From an uncultured Coprococcus sp. (GTDB lineage: Bacteria; Bacillota; Clostridia; Lachnospirales; Lachnospiraceae): a stretch of 28,392 nucleotides of DNA. The number at the start of each line of letters is the position of its first letter. Position 1 is the first letter of the stretch. The stretch lies in NCBI GenBank assembly GCA_900548215.1, contig URJI01000027.1, positions 1-28,392 on the forward strand, read 5' to 3'. A program made the translations under genes and the position numbers. This document shows, piece by piece, positions 7,366-15,414 of the stretch. Below the pieces are notes generated by a model that was not told where the DNA came from, searched no databases, and was given only the letters and a program-made list of their open reading frames with translations.

Positions 7366-8670
7366 ATGAAAAAATTATCCGCACTTTTTATACCTATATG
7401 TTTTGAAACACTATTCTATATGCTGTCCGGCATGGTGGACACACTTATGCTTTCATCAGTTGGCGACTATGCCGTGGGAGCTGTCGGAACCGCCAACAGC
7501 TACATAGGCATGTTTATCATCATGTTCTCCATCATATCATCAGGAATGATGACTGTCATGACACAGAACATAGGTGCAGGCAGGCCTGGCATCGCCTATC
7601 AGGCTCGTCAGCTTGGCCTTATATTTAATTCAGTCATAGGTGTGGGAATGTCCGTATTCCTGTTCGTCTTCTCCGGCAGCATTCTTGACCTGATAGGAAT
7701 AGCCGGAAATCTCAGGGAACCTGCCATGAGCTATCTTGAGATCGTAGGCGGAGGGTGCTTCCTTAACGCACTGATTCCAATATTTGCAAGCTACCTCAGA
7801 GCATTTGGACATACAAAGCAGCCTCTCATCGCTACCATAATCGGCAACCTTGTAAACTTCGCCTTAAATGCAGTTTTTCTTTTTGCGCTGCATAAAGGTG
7901 TGCAGGGCGTCGCTACAGCGACAGTCATATCCAAGGTTATCAACCTTGCAATTGTTATCTTTTTCTCCTGCACCCTTGTAAAAGCAGGGAAAAACCCCGA
8001 AAGACTACCTAACAGAACTGTCCTTTCACAGATTATCAGAATCGGTCTGCCATCTGCATTCGAATCCGTTCTGTACAATGTCGCAATGATGCTGGTGGTC
8101 AAGTTCCTGAACCAGATGGATACTGACGGAATAAATGTCACGGCACGATCCTACGCAGTCCAGATAAGCAACTTCTCCTACTGCGTCGGCTCAGCACTTG
8201 CCCAGGCAAATGCCATCATGACAGGATGGCATATCGGTTCCGGTGATATAGAGGCATGTAAAAGAGATACCAAAAAGGCCGCCATCATCGGTGTGATCGT
8301 GGCGACCTGTCTTGAAACTTTATTTGCTGTCACAGCCCCTTGGACCATGAGCCTTTTTACTGACAACCCGGACATGGTTCATATTGTCACAAGGCTTCTT
8401 GCAATTGACATCATCCTCGAAGTCGGCAGAGTTACAAACCTTGTATACGGCCAGGCCTTAAAGACCAGCGGAGATGCAGTATTCCCGGCTGTCATAGCAG
8501 CGGTCTTTATGTACGTGTGTGCTGTCGGCGGTACATGGATGTTCGGCCTGCACCTTGGGCTCCTTGCAACCGGCGCCTACATAGGCCTCACCTGTGACGA
8601 ATGTGTGCGCGCAGTGGGTATGGTCCTGCGCTGGCGAAGTGGAAAGTGGACGGAAAAGAAACTGGTGTGA
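7366..8670 (+). CDS. MATE-family multidrug/metabolite efflux transporter
   Basis: 434-residue integral membrane protein with about 12 hydrophobic spans in the two-bundle MATE arrangement. The N-terminus FETLFYMLSGMVDTLMLSSVGDYAVGAVG (residues about 13-41) and the mid-protein IGLPSAFESVLYN are the repeated entry helices of MatE domains; GNLVNFALNAVF marks the end of the first bundle. AAAGGAG precedes ATG 7366. It is the only gene on the plus strand, divergent from an AraC-type regulator and convergent with feoB. MATE carriers exchange Na+ or H+ for cationic drugs or metabolites; the substrate cannot be told from sequence. Confidence 0.93.
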   Translation: MKKLSALFIPICFETLFYMLSGMVDTLMLSSVGDYAVGAVGTANSYIGMFIIMFSIISSGMMTVMTQNIGAGRPGIAYQARQLGLIFNSVIGVGMSVFLFVFSGSILDLIGIAGNLREPAMSYLEIVGGGCFLNALIPIFASYLRAFGHTKQPLIATIIGNLVNFALNAVFLFALHKGVQGVATATVISKVINLAIVIFFSCTLVKAGKNPERLPNRTVLSQIIRIGLPSAFESVLYNVAMMLVVKFLNQMDTDGINVTARSYAVQISNFSYCVGSALAQANAIMTGWHIGSGDIEACKRDTKKAAIIGVIVATCLETLFAVTAPWTMSLFTDNPDMVHIVTRLLAIDIILEVGRVTNLVYGQALKTSGDAVFPAVIAAVFMYVCAVGGTWMFGLHLGLLATGAYIGLTCDECVRAVGMVLRWRSGKWTEKKLV

Positions 8671-8731
8671 TAATACACTAATACCAGACGTATTCCAGAA
8701 TGTATCAGACCAGTCATTCGCTAGGCTTTTA

Positions 8732-11068
8732 TCACAGGATTCCCCCTATCATATACACCACAAATGCTGCAATCCACGCCACAACGCACTGCCAGATCAC
8801 TACCATGACTGCCCAGCGGTGTCCCATCTCCCTCTTGATGGAGGCAATGGCTGCTATACAAGGCGAGTAAAGCAGGCTGAATACGAGCAGCGATGCTGCA
8901 GCCCTGGCTGTGATGGCTGCGGTCACTGATCCGTTAAACAGAATCTCGAGTGTGGATACCACGCTCTCCTTCGCCATGATACCGCTTATGAGCGACGTAC
9001 ATATTCTCCAGTCGCCAAGTCCAAGCGGCTTAAATATCGGTACCAAAAGTCCGGCTATCGCAGCAAGTATGCTGCCCTGCGAGTCTTTCACCATATTGAG
9101 GTGCATATCAAAGCTCTGAAGGAACCAGATACATATAGTTGCAAGGAATATAACTGTGAACGCCTTCTGAAGAAAGTCCTTTGCCTTCTCCCACAGGAGC
9201 TGGCCTACGTTCTTCGCACCCGGAAGTCTGTAATTTGGAAGCTCCATGACAAAAGGAACCGCATTGCCCTTAAACAATGTGCTCCGGTAAATCATAGCTA
9301 CGATTATTCCTATCGCAATTCCGAGGAAATAAAGCCCTGCCATAATAAGACCGCCCTTTCCAGGGAAGAATGCGCTTACAAAGAACGCATATATAGGAAG
9401 CTTAGCCGAACAGCTCATGTATGGAGTGAGCAGAATAGTCATCTTTCGATCTCTCTCACTCGGGAGTGTCCTGGTTGCCATAACGGCCGGAACCGTACAG
9501 CCAAAGCCTATCAGCATCGGAACTATGCTCTTGCCGGAAAGTCCAATCTTCCTTAGCAGCTTATCCATGACAAACGCGACTCTTGCAATGTATCCACTGT
9601 CCTCCATAAGTGACAGGAAGAAAAACAAGGTAACAATTATTGGGAGGAAGCTGAGCACACTTCCCACTCCTGCAAATATTCCATCCATAACCAGACTCTT
9701 GACCACCACATTTACATTTGCTGCGGTGAGAAGCTTCCCGACCTGAACCGTGAGTGCATCTATCCCCATCTCCAGAAGTTTCTGAAGTCCTGCTCCGATC
9801 ACGTTAAATGTCAGGTAGAACACCGCCAGCATGATACCTATAAAACATGGGATTGCGGTATACTTGCCCGTAAGAATGCGATCTATCTTCTCGCTTCTGA
9901 TCCTCTCCTTGCTCTCCTTTGGCTTAACTACGCAGTTTTCACATACCTTTTCTATGAAATTAAATCTCATATCAGCTATGGCTGCACTTCTGTCAAGTCC
10001 TCGCTCTTTTTCCATCTGGATTATCAGATGTTCTATCGTCTCTTTCTCGTTCTCATCAAGTCCAAGCCTTTCAAGTATGAGATGATCTCCCTCTATGATC
10101 TTGGTCGCAGCAAATCTAAGCGGCAGATCTGCCGCCTTTACATGATCCTCTATGAGATGCGCCACCGCATGTATACATCTATGTACTGCTCCGCCAAACT
10201 CATTCTCATCACAGAAGTCCTGTCTTCCAGGCTTTTCCTGATACTTGGCTATATGTATAGCGTGTCTTACAAGCTCATCCACACCCTCATTCTTTGCCGC
10301 AGATATGGGTACAACCGGGGTTCCAAGCATTGCCTCCATCCCATTTACATCTATGGAGCCTGAATTGCCTGTGACCTCATCCATCATGTTGAGCGCAACG
10401 ACAACAGGTATCTCCATCTCGAGAAGCTGCATTGTGAGATACATATTTCGCTCTATATTAGTAGCGTCTACTATATTGATGATAGCCTTTGGGTGATCGT
10501 CAAGCACGAAGTTTCTGGACACGATCTCCTCGCTGCTATAAGGAGACATCGAATATATTCCGGGAAGATCTGTCACGGAAGTATTCTCCCTGCCCCTTAT
10601 TGGACCATCCTTTCTGTCGACAGTCACTCCGGGGAAATTGCCTATATGCTGATTTGATCCGGTGAGCTGATTGAACAGTGTCGTCTTTCCACAGTTCTGG
10701 TTTCCAACCAGGGCAAATGTAAGTCTTGTTCCTTCCGGAAGCGGATCGCCATCCCCTTTGACGTGATATTTTCCTTCCTCGCCAAGTCCCGGATGTTCCT
10801 TCTCCTCTATTGTCTCAACCCTGGCGTGAGCTCTGGATCTTGTCTCTATCTGCTCTGCATCTATCTGCTCTGCATCTGCAAGTCTGAGTGTAAGTTCATA
10901 TCCATGGATCTGAAACTCCATAGGATCGCCCATCGGGGCAAGCTTCACAAGGGTGAGCTCCGCACCGGGAATAACACCCATGTCAAGGAAATGCTGTCTT
11001 AGCTCTCCTTCACCGCCAACGGTCTTTATTCTGGCGCTCTGTCCCACCTTCAAATCTCTCAGTGTCAT
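8732..11068 (-). CDS. feoB: Ferrous iron transporter FeoB with N-terminal FeoA domain
   Basis: 778 residues. Residues 1-67 are an SH3-like FeoA domain (GQSARIKTVGG, LDMGVIPGAEL). Residues about 115-280 are the FeoB G domain: G1 GNQNCGKTT at 122-130, the FPGVTV switch I region, G3 DLPG at 167-170, G4 NMMD at 227-230, and SAAKNEG as G5. The remainder is the membrane part with the two Gate motifs (for example LIGFGCTVPAVMATRT and MAKESVVSTLEILF). It imports Fe2+ under low oxygen or low iron. The FeoA-FeoB fusion occurs in some anaerobic Firmicutes. The linker contains an exact 15-bp tandem duplication (DAEQI twice). AAGGA precedes ATG 11068. Confidence 0.97.
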   Translation of the reverse strand: MTLRDLKVGQSARIKTVGGEGELRQHFLDMGVIPGAELTLVKLAPMGDPMEFQIHGYELTLRLADAEQIDAEQIETRSRAHARVETIEEKEHPGLGEEGKYHVKGDGDPLPEGTRLTFALVGNQNCGKTTLFNQLTGSNQHIGNFPGVTVDRKDGPIRGRENTSVTDLPGIYSMSPYSSEEIVSRNFVLDDHPKAIINIVDATNIERNMYLTMQLLEMEIPVVVALNMMDEVTGNSGSIDVNGMEAMLGTPVVPISAAKNEGVDELVRHAIHIAKYQEKPGRQDFCDENEFGGAVHRCIHAVAHLIEDHVKAADLPLRFAATKIIEGDHLILERLGLDENEKETIEHLIIQMEKERGLDRSAAIADMRFNFIEKVCENCVVKPKESKERIRSEKIDRILTGKYTAIPCFIGIMLAVFYLTFNVIGAGLQKLLEMGIDALTVQVGKLLTAANVNVVVKSLVMDGIFAGVGSVLSFLPIIVTLFFFLSLMEDSGYIARVAFVMDKLLRKIGLSGKSIVPMLIGFGCTVPAVMATRTLPSERDRKMTILLTPYMSCSAKLPIYAFFVSAFFPGKGGLIMAGLYFLGIAIGIIVAMIYRSTLFKGNAVPFVMELPNYRLPGAKNVGQLLWEKAKDFLQKAFTVIFLATICIWFLQSFDMHLNMVKDSQGSILAAIAGLLVPIFKPLGLGDWRICTSLISGIMAKESVVSTLEILFNGSVTAAITARAAASLLVFSLLYSPCIAAIASIKREMGHRWAVMVVIWQCVVAWIAAFVVYMIGGIL
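10846..10875 (-). repeat. Exact 15-bp tandem duplication in the FeoA-FeoB linker
   Basis: CTATCTGCTCTGCAT occurs twice back to back (10846-10860, 10861-10875), encoding DAEQI twice at the end of the FeoA domain. It is in frame and looks like a recent slippage event in a tolerant linker. Confidence 0.9.
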
Positions 11069-11179
11069 AGTTGATTATCCTTCTTTCATCATTCGTCCAG
11101 ATTCATCCCCGCAGTCTTTCAATGCCACAAAATCGTCTGTCGAATGCCGTCTATTTGTGTTTATTGATATTTTTTCTCA

Positions 11180-11207
11180 ATTATAACACGATGAGTTCTA
11201 TGCGCAA
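11180..11207 (-). promoter_or_regulatory. Promoter of feoB
   Basis: Minus-strand TATAAT (11180-11185) with a TGT extension and a weak -35 TTGCGC (11202-11207) at 16 nt. The leader would be about 105 nt. No clear Fur- or DtxR-type palindrome was found over it. Confidence 0.55.
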
Positions 11208-11228
11208 TATATAGATCCTGATTATCGT

Positions 11229-12644
11229 CTATATTTTTATGATTTTTTCATTTGCATCTCTGTCTATAGAAGTCAGTTTCTTAAGTTCCTTCACCGTAAA
11301 CACACCGCAGACAATCGCAGTTATTCCATCCGCTATTGGTCCCGCATACATGACACCATCAATTCCCATGAACATAGGGAATATGATGATGAGCGGCAGC
11401 AGAAATAGTATCTGCCTTGTGAGTGACATGAACACACCAAGTTTTGCCTTGCCTATAGAATTAAAGAAATTGGATGTCACCGGCTGGATTCCATTTACGA
11501 TGGTTAGGAACATGTATATCCTGAAATATCTCTCGGAAAACTGGAAGTACAGTTCGCTTCCCTCTCCAAATGCGCTGATGATCTGTCTTGGAAATAACTG
11601 GAATGCCACAAATGCCACAACCGACAGAGCTGATGCTGCTGCAAGCGCCAGAAGATAAGTCTTTCTCACCCTCCTGTATTTTCCTGCGCCATAGTTGAAG
11701 CCTATGATCGGCTGGGTTCCCTGGGATATTCCTATTACTATAGCCATAAATATCATGTTGACCTTGCTTATTATTCCTGAACACGCAATAGGTATGTCTC
11801 CCCCATACACCGACTGTGCTCCGTATCTTGACAGAGTATTGTTCATGACCACCTGGACTATCGCCATGGCTATCTGATTGAAACACGCCGACGCACCGAA
11901 TCTGAATATATTGCCGCAGGTCTCTCCTCGCATAACAAAACTTTCTCTGGTAAGATTTATTGTCTTGAAATGGAACATATATCTGAGACTTATGGCAAAT
12001 GATATGATCTGTCCTGTGATGGTAGCCAAAGCCGCACCGCGCATACCCATATCAAATCCAAATATCAGTATTGGATCAAGTACAGTGTTGATGATGGCTC
12101 CTGTCAGCATGGATATCATAGAATATCTCGGACTTCCATCTGCCATAATAAGCTTGCTCATTCCGGTATTCGCTATCAGGAACGGAAAACCTATTGCTGT
12201 GATCCTTGTGTACTCCTGAGCAAATGGCAGGACTTTGTCAGTTGCGCCAAATGCCTTAAGCATCGGTGTCAGAAAAATGCTTGTCACCAGAAAGAGTGCC
12301 ACACCGAATATCGCCATGAGACAGATTCCATTTCCTGCCGCCTCCGCAGACCTCTTCTCATCCCCCGCACCGAGCTTCAGTGAAAAGCTGGTCGCACTTC
12401 CTATTCCAAGAAGAAGCGATATGGCGGTACACGCCGTGGACAGAGGAAATGCTATATTTGTCGCAGCATTTCCCAGCATTCCTACTCCGTGTCCTATAAA
12501 TATCTGGTCGACTATATTGTAAAGCGCGGTCACCAGCATGGATATGATACATGGTATGGCAAATCTTGTGAGCAGATGCGCCTCATTCTCATATCCAAGA
12601 GGGTTATTCTGATTTTCGGTTGTCTTTGTGTTATCGGTTGTCAT
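11229..12644 (-). CDS. MATE-family efflux transporter (MepA-like)
   Basis: 471-residue membrane protein with two MatE bundles. The N-terminus after a polar 20-residue lead is LLTRFAIPCIISMLVTALYN followed by IVDQIFIGHGVG, typical of the MepA/DinF branch; the linker GNIFRFGASACFNQIAMAI begins the second bundle, and GISQGTQPIIGFNYGAGKY is the strongly conserved MepA-type segment. It is a different branch from the MATE at 7366. The start codon ATG 12644 lies at the end of a 17-bp tandem repeat array, and its ribosome site (AGGAAGG, 12 nt away, a little far) falls within a degenerate repeat copy. It probably shares a transcript with the repair genes upstream. Confidence 0.93.
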   Translation of the reverse strand: MTTDNTKTTENQNNPLGYENEAHLLTRFAIPCIISMLVTALYNIVDQIFIGHGVGMLGNAATNIAFPLSTACTAISLLLGIGSATSFSLKLGAGDEKRSAEAAGNGICLMAIFGVALFLVTSIFLTPMLKAFGATDKVLPFAQEYTRITAIGFPFLIANTGMSKLIMADGSPRYSMISMLTGAIINTVLDPILIFGFDMGMRGAALATITGQIISFAISLRYMFHFKTINLTRESFVMRGETCGNIFRFGASACFNQIAMAIVQVVMNNTLSRYGAQSVYGGDIPIACSGIISKVNMIFMAIVIGISQGTQPIIGFNYGAGKYRRVRKTYLLALAAASALSVVAFVAFQLFPRQIISAFGEGSELYFQFSERYFRIYMFLTIVNGIQPVTSNFFNSIGKAKLGVFMSLTRQILFLLPLIIIFPMFMGIDGVMYAGPIADGITAIVCGVFTVKELKKLTSIDRDANEKIIKI

Positions 12645-12651
12645 ATTTTTG

Positions 12652-12753
12652 TATTGCCTTCCTGTCTATGTCGTATTTCTATCTGTGTCATATTTCTGTC
12701 TGTGTCGTATTCCTGTCTGTGTCGTATTTCTGTCTGTACCGTATTCCTGTCTG
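12652..12753. repeat. 17-bp tandem repeat array (six copies) leading into the MATE start
   Basis: Unit TGTCGTATTTCTGTCTG on the plus strand. Five in-register copies occupy 12669-12685, 12686-12702, 12703-12719, 12720-12736 and 12737-12753 with one to three changes each; a sixth, degenerate copy is at 12652-12668. A further 14/17 match at 12639-12655, four bases out of register, contains the MATE start codon. Copies read on the minus strand supply AGACAGGAA-like purine runs and, in one variant, an ATG. The unit is not a multiple of three. Confidence 0.9.
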
Positions 12754-12816
12754 CATTATCTTTTTTCTATATTGTCTGCAATTACAGTTCAGGCTATGAT
12801 AACTCTGCATCATTTT

Positions 12817-13449
12817 TTACATCCACTTTTTTATTCCATATCTTTTTAGATCTACACGGCCATTCTCGACCTCTATGCCGTCCGCTCTGAGCCGTTCTGC
12901 CTGGACATCTGCCCCGCCGAATGCAAACGCACCCGCCAGCTCGCCCTTTGAATTCACCACGCGGTAGCACGGTATGTTATCAGGATCTGGATTCTTGTGG
13001 AGCGCATTTCCGACCGCCCTCGCCATCTTTCTATCCCCTGCCAGCTCAGCTACCTGACCATAGGTTGCAACACATCCCTTCGGTATCTTCTTCACCGCAT
13101 CATAGATCCTCTTTGTAGGGCTGTATGTAACTATGTCATAGCTCTCCGCTATCATCTGCTTCACCGCATCATCGGGCACGCTTCCATCAAGTATGATAGT
13201 GTTCCAGTGCTCCTTGTTTTGGTGCCATCCAGGAATGACCGACTCAAATGCCTGTCTCCAGAAATCCAGCGACTCTGAATCTGCTTTAACGTTCAGATTG
13301 ATATATCCATTCCTCTCATAAGTCCATAGAAATGCTTTCTTACTTCCCTTAACTCTCACAAGCTGCCAGTTCTGGTCGTGAAATGGAGCCTCCTGATATG
13401 TATCAGGAAATGAGAGGCCATATGCCAGTACTTCCTCTCTTGTCGTCAT
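12817..13449 (-). CDS. YjbR/MmcQ-like domain fused to a methylated-DNA cysteine methyltransferase (MGMT) domain
   Basis: 210 residues. Residues about 1-105 look like a YjbR/MmcQ domain (TTREEVLAYGLSFPDTYQEA, GWHQNKEHWNTIILDGSVPD). Residues about 110-205 are the DNA-binding/active-site domain of alkylguanine-DNA alkyltransferases: KIPKGCVATYGQVAELAG (recognition helix with RAVGNAL following) and the acceptor motif PCYRV with C161. The canonical motif is PCHRV; here His is replaced by Tyr162, but the cysteine remains, unlike ATL proteins in which it is lost. Start ATG 13449 is chosen because AAAGGGA lies about 8 nt upstream; the longer TTG start lacks a site. It follows the AlkD-like gene, making an alkylation-repair pair. 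Confidence 0.85.
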   Translation of the reverse strand: MTTREEVLAYGLSFPDTYQEAPFHDQNWQLVRVKGSKKAFLWTYERNGYINLNVKADSESLDFWRQAFESVIPGWHQNKEHWNTIILDGSVPDDAVKQMIAESYDIVTYSPTKRIYDAVKKIPKGCVATYGQVAELAGDRKMARAVGNALHKNPDPDNIPCYRVVNSKGELAGAFAFGGADVQAERLRADGIEVENGRVDLKRYGIKKWM

Positions 13450-13476
13450 GTATATATTCCCTTTCTTGTGTTGCAA

Positions 13477-13515
13477 TTATGTAATTAGCTGCCAGTTTTC
13501 ACCTCAGCTACATAA
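13477..13515. other. Hairpin between the AlkD-like and MGMT-fusion genes
   Basis: TTATGTA (13477-13483) pairs with TACATAA (13509-13515), and GCTG (13488-13491) with CAGC (13505-13508), leaving a 4-nt bulge. There is no following T-run, so it is probably an intercistronic RNA structure rather than a terminator. It ends about 28 nt before the MGMT-fusion start. Confidence 0.45.
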
Positions 13516-13560
13516 CTTGTTGTTTTATCTTTTTTCATTTTTCAGCTAAAAAGCGATAAA

Positions 13561-14235
13561 CTACCTGTATTCCTTGAGATATCTCTTCTGCTCGTCCGTT
13601 ATGCGGTAACTCTCCACAGCCTTCTGTATCGTCTTTCTGTGAACCCAGTCGGACATGCGGTGCTCTTCTATGTACGGAATGACCGCATCCCACTGCTTTG
13701 CCAGTGCTGTCGCCATGTACCATGCTATCATCATGTTGACATAATACTCATCAGACTTAACTTCTGCCACAATCCGCACATACTCAGGGTCAAAATCAGC
13801 ATCCAGATAAAGCCTCATGAGCATTCCTATTCCATACCGTATAGTATAGGTCTCGCTTGAGGCGATCCAGCGCTTAATGACCGGCAGCAAATCTTCCTTG
13901 TGATTTTCAAAACACTTCGGCGCAGGGAAATCACAGGTTGCCCAGTTATCTATATATGGAAGAAATCTTTCTATCTCCGTGAGACATCTGTCATAATCCT
14001 TTATCCCGGTTATGAGCATCATGTGGAGATTATTTTCCTCGTAATAACAGTGTGGAAGTTCTTTTATAAACTTTTCTGCCAGTTCTGTTCCAGCTATGCT
14101 CTTCGCATATTTTCTGAGCATTGGAACTCTTATGCCTATAACCGTCTCCTTGTCGATGTCTGGCATAAGCCTGCTGTGAAAATCTCTGTATGCCATATCC
14201 TGTAGTTCAAACAGCTGCTTTTGAATCTCCTCCAT
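13561..14235 (-). CDS. alkD: AlkD-like DNA alkylation repair glycosylase
   Basis: 224 residues made of HEAT-like helical pairs, the usual length for AlkD. AlkD excises bulky or cationic N3/N7-alkylpurines without flipping the base. The catalytic region is visible as YIDNWATCDFPAPKCF, in which Trp and Asp four residues apart correspond to the family's W-x3-D lesion-contacting pair. Other family landmarks are GIRVPMLRKYAK near the N-terminus and SDEYYVNMMIAWYMATALAK, then a C-terminal SDWVHRKTIQKAVESYRI. It lies 111 nt upstream of the YjbR-MGMT fusion, in the same direction. The ribosome site (AAGGTG) is modest. Confidence 0.92.
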   Translation of the reverse strand: MEEIQKQLFELQDMAYRDFHSRLMPDIDKETVIGIRVPMLRKYAKSIAGTELAEKFIKELPHCYYEENNLHMMLITGIKDYDRCLTEIERFLPYIDNWATCDFPAPKCFENHKEDLLPVIKRWIASSETYTIRYGIGMLMRLYLDADFDPEYVRIVAEVKSDEYYVNMMIAWYMATALAKQWDAVIPYIEEHRMSDWVHRKTIQKAVESYRITDEQKRYLKEYR

Positions 14236-14250
14236 ATTTTCACCTTACAC

Positions 14251-14291
14251 TTTCTAATTTTCGCATTGTTAGTTTCCTAATTTTCACATTT
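14251..14291. repeat. Imperfect 22-bp direct repeat before the AlkD-like gene
   Basis: TTTCTAATTTTCGCATTG (14251-14268) recurs as TTTCCTAATTTTCACATT starting at 14273. It is AT-rich, lies in the 99-bp gap before alkD, and could be an upstream regulatory repeat or a slippage product. Confidence 0.5.
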
Positions 14292-14334
14292 TTCTAATCG
14301 AACTCATAATTGTATACAACGTTGACGTCTAATA

Positions 14335-15288
14335 CTATCTGAATTTCTTCACATGCTCCGATATAAACCGAAACAGCTCGATATTGACCTTCTCATTCTT
14401 CTCCTCCGCCTCAAGATACTCAGGCACCGGAATATCCGTCTGAATCTCTCCGCATATATCAATACCCAATATTCTTGAATGTCTTATATCACCGGCATAT
14501 CTTTCATCATTACGACAAGCGTCAGAATTTTTTTCTTCACCCTGACCGCCAAAAAAGACACTAAGCAGGCGTTCAAGTCCATCGATTGACATATCCCCTT
14601 GACTCCAATTCGTCTCCGAGTACTCTGTTCCGAGGACATCTTTGTCTATAGATATATACAGAGGCAGATCTGTTCTAATAAGTTTCAACTTATTCTCTAG
14701 CAGATCACCATGCAGGTCTTCGGCGGAAAATGTCAACAATCTTCCGCTTGAGATATCCCTGGAAATATCATATAAACAACTATCGTATGCAACCCCTTGT
14801 ACACCTTTAACCCCTTTATAGCTTTCTACAGTTTCTTGTCCACTCTGACTCCCACTATAACTTTCCAAAGTCTGCTCTATATCTGACTCCGGCGGTCCCA
14901 CTATCACAAGCTGCCTGAGGTTTTTATTCTGACTCAAAGCCTGTCCCGCCCAGTCTCCGCAGCTCATCATTTCTGGAACCATAGGTATCTGCATGTCTGT
15001 ATGATGATCATACATAACCAGCCCAAACGGTTCGGCTATATGATCTGTTATAATCTTCGTTATATAATGATAATTTCCCGAATCGATATAATGTATACCC
15101 TGGATTCCGTACGGCTCTATCCTGCCCCATATCTTTTCATATGCATTTTTTGAACAATACATATCTGTCTCTTGTATATCAGAGCAATCTATGTATCTGA
15201 ATCTATCTATATCTTTTATATCCTCATCACGATATACGTGAGTAAAATCCAAAATCATATTCTCATTTTTCACCTTGCTGTCACCCAT
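14335..15288 (-). CDS. Arginase/agmatinase/formiminoglutamase-family metallohydrolase
   Basis: 317-residue ureohydrolase-fold protein. Dinuclear Mn2+ ligands can be placed: H74 in GNYHYITK, the D-x-H-x-D set D94/H96/D98 in VMYDHHTDMQ, and D215/D217 in YISIDKDVLG. The following canonical DP dipeptide is absent (VLGTEYSETNWSQGD instead), so it is divergent. A low-complexity insert lies at about residues 141-166 (SGSQSGQE, YKGVKGVQG). The substrate (arginine, agmatine, formiminoglutamate or another guanidino compound) cannot be assigned. ATG 15288 is preferred over TTG 15315 because of a GGGGG run 6 nt upstream. It is separated by a terminator from the GltS unit. A glutamate link with its neighbours is possible but unproven. 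Confidence 0.82.
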   Translation of the reverse strand: MGDSKVKNENMILDFTHVYRDEDIKDIDRFRYIDCSDIQETDMYCSKNAYEKIWGRIEPYGIQGIHYIDSGNYHYITKIITDHIAEPFGLVMYDHHTDMQIPMVPEMMSCGDWAGQALSQNKNLRQLVIVGPPESDIEQTLESYSGSQSGQETVESYKGVKGVQGVAYDSCLYDISRDISSGRLLTFSAEDLHGDLLENKLKLIRTDLPLYISIDKDVLGTEYSETNWSQGDMSIDGLERLLSVFFGGQGEEKNSDACRNDERYAGDIRHSRILGIDICGEIQTDIPVPEYLEAEEKNEKVNIELFRFISEHVKKFR

Positions 15289-15369
15289 ATACAACCCCCA
15301 TATATCCAATAACAAGTCAATTTCGCAGCAATATCGATTAACCTGTCAATAATAAAATAATCTTAATAC

Positions 15370-15409
15370 AAAATCGCCCGACTGTATTCTAACACAACCG
15401 GACGATTTT
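15370..15409 (-). terminator. Terminator after the gltS-like/68-residue unit
   Basis: AAAATCG and CCG pair with CGG and CGATTTT across an 18-nt loop, with one C/A mismatch. It begins 5 nt after the stop of the 68-residue gene and ends in T-rich sequence on the minus strand (CGATTTTGTATT). It isolates the arginase-family gene downstream. Confidence 0.7.
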
Positions 15410-15414
15410 AATCA

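Noticed and set aside
7187..7369. 60-codon plus-strand frame before the MATE gene
   Set aside because: AT-rich intergenic sequence containing the araC-type promoter; no ribosome site before its start and it overlaps the MATE start region.
8671..8731. Shared terminator between the convergent MATE and feoB genes
   Set aside because: No stable hairpin with a T-run was found in the 61-bp gap.
12652..12753. CRISPR-like array
   Set aside because: Repeats are head-to-tail with no spacers, the unit is 17 bp, and no cas gene is present.
12489..12890. Plus-strand frames of 133 and 73 codons rich in Cys/Val/Leu/Ser
   Set aside because: Their periodic sequence is only the 17-bp repeat read in three frames; they overlap real minus-strand genes and lack ribosome sites.
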